From Salinispora mooreana (GTDB lineage Bacteria; Actinomycetota; Actinomycetes; Mycobacteriales; Micromonosporaceae): a DNA stretch of 64,000 nucleotides. Each line of letters begins with the position of its first letter. The stretch's first letter is position 1. The position numbers and the translations under genes are program-made. Location of the stretch: NCBI RefSeq assembly GCF_000379065.1, contig NZ_KB900614.1:4310133-4374132 (forward strand). Reading direction: 5' to 3'. This document shows positions 61,442-64,000 of this stretch, in pieces. Below the pieces are notes generated by a model that saw only the letters and a program-made list of their open reading frames with translations, ran no database searches and was not told where the DNA came from.

Positions 61442-61769
61442 GCCGCGGTCGTTTAGCGTACTCGACGAAGCCCTTATCGTAGGCGCCGATGAGGATCAGC
61501 CTTCGAGGCAGATGCTCGAGGAGTTCATGGGTGGCGCCGGCTCCTCGAGGGCGTGAAGCGCGGAGAACTCCATGATCACCGGCATGATCTCACCCCCTCT
61601 ACCCGCTTCTAAACCTGTATCCGTGGACGAGAGCGGTCTACCGTGGCTGAAACGGCGCTGAAATATGGTGAGATTGCCCTCGGGGCGAGGAGTGTCGGGT
61701 TTGACTAGAACTCGAACCACGTCAGCTCGGAAGGGCACTCTCGGCGCAAGAATCTCGTATGTGGCGGTC
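61442..61769. other. Gap with broken coding-like pieces
   Basis: The minus strand shows 'MEFSALHALEEPAPPMNSS' (about 61500-61590) and, in another frame, 'LILIGAYDKGFVEYA' (about 61450-61500). These look like remains of the 5' part of the neighbouring operon gene, separated by frameshifts. Nothing else is recognised. Confidence 0.35.
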
Positions 61770-62115
61770 GGATGGCGCGGTGTTCGACGAGGACAATGTC
61801 GTGTCCACGCGGGGCTGGTACCGCTGCTGGAACTGGCCGAACAGGCTGGGCCGTCGCGACTGCTCGACGAGCACGTCCGGTTCGTCGATGAGCGGGTCAA
61901 GTCCAGGGCGGCGAACTCGACCCTGAAGCTGACCTCGATCATCGGCGGGATGCCGCCGGGGCAGACAGTACCGATGCGCCAGCGGCGCCACCCTCCGCAC
62001 CCACCTGATCAACGTGCCCGCCCGGTTGGCTCGACCTCAACACCGACCCGTCCTGCACCTGCCCACGCACTGTCCCCGCGCCGACGCCTGGTCCACCCCC
62101 CGGTCCCCTCCTTTG
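61770..62115 (+). pseudogene. IS1380-like transposase relic with internal deletion
   Basis: The pieces 'AVFDEDNVVS', then in another frame 'HAGLVPLLELAEQAGPSRLL' and 'LKLTSIIGGM', then 'GADSTDA', match the N-terminus of IS1380-type transposases. They are followed directly by 'GATLRTHLINVPARLARP' and 'LHLPTHCPRADAW', which belong to the C-terminus. The whole catalytic centre is missing and at least two frame changes exist. Confidence 0.65.
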
Positions 62116-62116
62116 G

Positions 62117-63154
62117 CTACGGGGTGACCACGCTGAGGTGGGCCGGGGGCAGCCAGAGAGGGGTGTCGTCGCCGGGGCGCAGCGGTGTTGCCGGCCCGGT
62201 GGTGAGATGCAGGGTGACTCCCGCGCTGGTGGCCTGGATGTCGAGATGGGTGCCCCGGTCGGTGACGGCGGTGATGGTCGCCGGCACCACGTTGTCGCCC
62301 TGACGGTCGCCGACCACGATGGCCGCTGGGCGGATGAGGAGCAGGCCCGCTCCTCGGTGGTCGGTGTCGAGGCGGAGGCGGCCGAGGGGGCAGTCGAAGT
62401 GGCCGGCGGAAGCGGTGCCGGGGATGGCGTTGCCGGCGCCGCCCAGAAATCGGGCGACAGCCAGGGTCGCGGGCCGGCGAAACAGGTCGGCGGGCGGGGC
62501 GTGCTGGGCGACCCGGCCGTCGAGGAGCACGGTGACCGTGTCGGCCACGTCGGTGGCCTCGTCGCGGTCGTGGGTGACGAACAGGGTGGTGCTGCCCTCC
62601 CGCCGGTGCAGCTCGGTGAGGAGCGCCCGCATCTCGCCGCGTAGCTGCGGGTCGAGGGCGCTGAACGGCTCGTCGAGCAGCAGGACCCCCGGGCGGGCGG
62701 CCAGGGCTCGGGCGAGGGCGACGCGTTGCTGCTGGCCGCCGGAGAGTTCGCCGCTGCGCCGCTCGCCGTAGCCCGGTAGTGAGACGGCGTCGAGCAGCTC
62801 GGCGACCCGCCGCCGGATGGCAGCGCGGTCGGTGCCGCGCATGCGCAGGCCGAAGGCGATGTTCTCGGCCACGGTGAGGTGTGGGAAGAGCAGCGGGCGT
62901 TGGAAGACGACGCCGAGGTCGCGCCGGTGCGGGGGCTGGCGCAGGACACTGCGGCCGGCGAGCCGGACGTCGCCGCCGGTGGGGGTGCTCAGCCCGGCGA
63001 CGATCGACAGGAGGGTGGACTTGCCGCTGCCGGAGGGCCCGAGGACGGCGGTACGGGTGCCCACCGGCACCTCCAGGCTGACCCCGCGCAGCGTCGGCGT
63101 GGCCGCGCCCGGGTAGGTGTGGTCCAGGTCGGCGACGGTGATGTCGGTGGTCAT
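62117..63154 (-). CDS. ABC importer ATPase (PotA/CysA class)
   Basis: This 345-residue ATPase has Walker A 'GPSGSGKST' (about 39-47), the signature 'LSGGQQQRVALARAL', Walker B 'LLLDEPFSALD', the switch His 'LFVTHD' and a C-terminal TOBE region ('LLLIRPAAIVVG', 'HLDIQAT'). The class imports spermidine, thiamine, iron or molybdate-like substrates. Its ATG at 63154 overlaps the permease stop (ATGA). The much longer open frame to 63859 is antisense to nothing real and is rejected. Confidence 0.92.
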   Translation of the reverse strand: MTTDITVADLDHTYPGAATPTLRGVSLEVPVGTRTAVLGPSGSGKSTLLSIVAGLSTPTGGDVRLAGRSVLRQPPHRRDLGVVFQRPLLFPHLTVAENIAFGLRMRGTDRAAIRRRVAELLDAVSLPGYGERRSGELSGGQQQRVALARALAARPGVLLLDEPFSALDPQLRGEMRALLTELHRREGSTTLFVTHDRDEATDVADTVTVLLDGRVAQHAPPADLFRRPATLAVARFLGGAGNAIPGTASAGHFDCPLGRLRLDTDHRGAGLLLIRPAAIVVGDRQGDNVVPATITAVTDRGTHLDIQATSAGVTLHLTTGPATPLRPGDDTPLWLPPAHLSVVTP

Positions 63155-63987
63155 CGGCCGACTCCGAGCAGGGCGGTGTCGCGGCCGGCGAGTTGCCGGG
63201 CGGCGAGGGCGGTCAGCAGCAGGGGCGGGGCGACGGCGACCAGCGCGATGGCGGCGGTGGCGGCCTGGTTGCCGCTGCCGGCGGCGGTGGCGAAGAGCAG
63301 CAGCGGCACCGTGGTGACGACGCCGCCACCGATGAGCAGGGTCAACAGATAGTCGCTCCAGGAGATGAGGAAGGCGAACATGGCGGCGACGACCAGGCCG
63401 CCGCGTAGCTGGGGGAGGCTGACCTCGCGGAACGCCCGCCACGTCCCGGCGCCGAGGGTGCGGGCCTGCCGCTCCAGGGCGGGGTCGACACCGGCCCACA
63501 CCCCGGACATCAGCAGCGTGGCGTACGCGGTGGCGGCGGGTAGCTGGGCCAGGACCACACCGGTGAGCGAGTCGGCGAGCCCGGCGCGCAGGTAGACGAT
63601 CTGCGCGCCCATGGCGACGGCGAACGGGGGCACCAGTACCGGGGCGAGCAGGACCAGCTCGATCAGCCGTCTTCCCGGCAGCCGGTGCCAGGCCAGCGCG
63701 CGCCCGGCGGCGGCCCCGAGGGCGGTGGCGAGGGCGGCGACGGCGGCGCCGATGCCGACGGAGGTGGTGACGGCCTCGGCGAGGCGGGACTGCGGGCCGA
63801 GGGCCTGCTCCCAGCCGGCCAGCGACCAGCGGGCCGGCCACAGGTCGGGGTAGAACCACTGGTCGGTGAAGGCCTGCACGGCCAGCGGCAGCAGCGGCCC
63901 CGCCACCCAGAGCCCGGTGAGGATCAGCACCGTGGGGCGCGCCAACCCCGCGCCGAGCGGCCGGCGGGGCCGCCCCGCTTCCTGCAC
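63151..63987 (-). CDS. ABC importer permease (possibly incomplete 5' context)
   Basis: This 278-residue inner-membrane permease with six helices has the EAA loop 'QARTLGAGTWRAFREVSLPQ'. It pairs with the following ATPase by a 4-bp overlap. A second permease and a binding protein are expected upstream, beyond the right edge of the window. The GTG at 63987 is 13 bases from the edge and is provisional. Confidence 0.85.
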   Translation of the reverse strand: MQEAGRPRRPLGAGLARPTVLILTGLWVAGPLLPLAVQAFTDQWFYPDLWPARWSLAGWEQALGPQSRLAEAVTTSVGIGAAVAALATALGAAAGRALAWHRLPGRRLIELVLLAPVLVPPFAVAMGAQIVYLRAGLADSLTGVVLAQLPAATAYATLLMSGVWAGVDPALERQARTLGAGTWRAFREVSLPQLRGGLVVAAMFAFLISWSDYLLTLLIGGGVVTTVPLLLFATAAGSGNQAATAAIALVAVAPPLLLTALAARQLAGRDTALLGVGR

Positions 63988-64000
63988 CGGCGGCGCTTCC

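Noticed and set aside
62117..63859. A 580-residue open frame on the minus strand
   Set aside because: Only the last 345 residues are the ABC ATPase; the N-terminal part overlaps the permease gene and has Arg/Pro/His shadow composition.

Overview
The window is a roughly 70% G+C actinobacterial chromosome segment. Gene order (panC-panD, nadB-nadC-coaX-lysS-lsr2-clpC, mutY, disA/radA, carD-ispD-ispF), Scr1/DUF397-type regulators, DUF2510/RDD proteins and an agq-like type III polyketide cluster all suggest a Micromonosporaceae member (Micromonospora or Salinispora type). That assignment is inference from family content; no database was searched. No rRNA, tRNA or CRISPR array was recognised.

Layout. 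1-5.1 kb: a sugar-permease-like membrane protein, a small unknown protein, and a complete QAT/OpuC-type osmolyte ABC transporter (ATPase, two permeases, lipoprotein) whose binding protein appears circularly permuted. 6.7-8.9 kb: an orphan NuoD paralogue translationally coupled to a DUF185 (MidA/NDUFAF7-type) methyltransferase. 9-21 kb: a core block for pantothenate, NAD and CoA precursors (DUF2520, panC, panD, nadB, nadC, coaX), then lysS, lsr2 and clpC. 21-28 kb: mutY, ACT regulator, peptide deformylase, DisA, RadA and surface lipoproteins. 27.9-32.6 kb: UbiA prenyltransferase, methyltransferase, acyl-CoA-dehydrogenase-like flavoenzyme and type III PKS, resembling the cluster for alkyl-O-dihydrogeranyl-methoxyhydroquinones. 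32.8-35.6 kb: carD, ispD, ispF and a TPR membrane protein. 35.6-45 kb: tyrosine/homogentisate catabolism (hmgA, unknown protein, fahA, aminotransferase, hppD, Lrp regulator) with an orphan DUF397 gene. 45-53.6 kb: ArsR/MFS pair, PQQ-propeller protein, class I and class II fumarases in tandem, TetR/RidA pair, DHFR-like reductase.

53.8-62.1 kb is an accessory island: two small cysteine-containing proteins divergent from two tandem XRE(DUF5753)-DUF397 cassettes that share an identical 344-bp promoter and DNA-binding block but have diverged sensor halves; a group II intron maturase HNH relic split by an exactly delimited IS21-family element (57236-59447, 5-bp target duplication GGACA); two transposase relics; and a three-gene operon of unknown function with 4-bp overlaps that ends in a Tat-exported M15-like protein lacking two of three metal ligands. 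The window closes with an ABC importer ATPase and permease that runs off the right edge.

A recurrent regulatory feature is a TANNNT -10 hexamer 6-8 nt before a start codon with no Shine-Dalgarno sequence. It is seen at about thirteen genes and suggests frequent leaderless transcription. Several divergent gene pairs carry clear palindromic operators in their intergenic regions.
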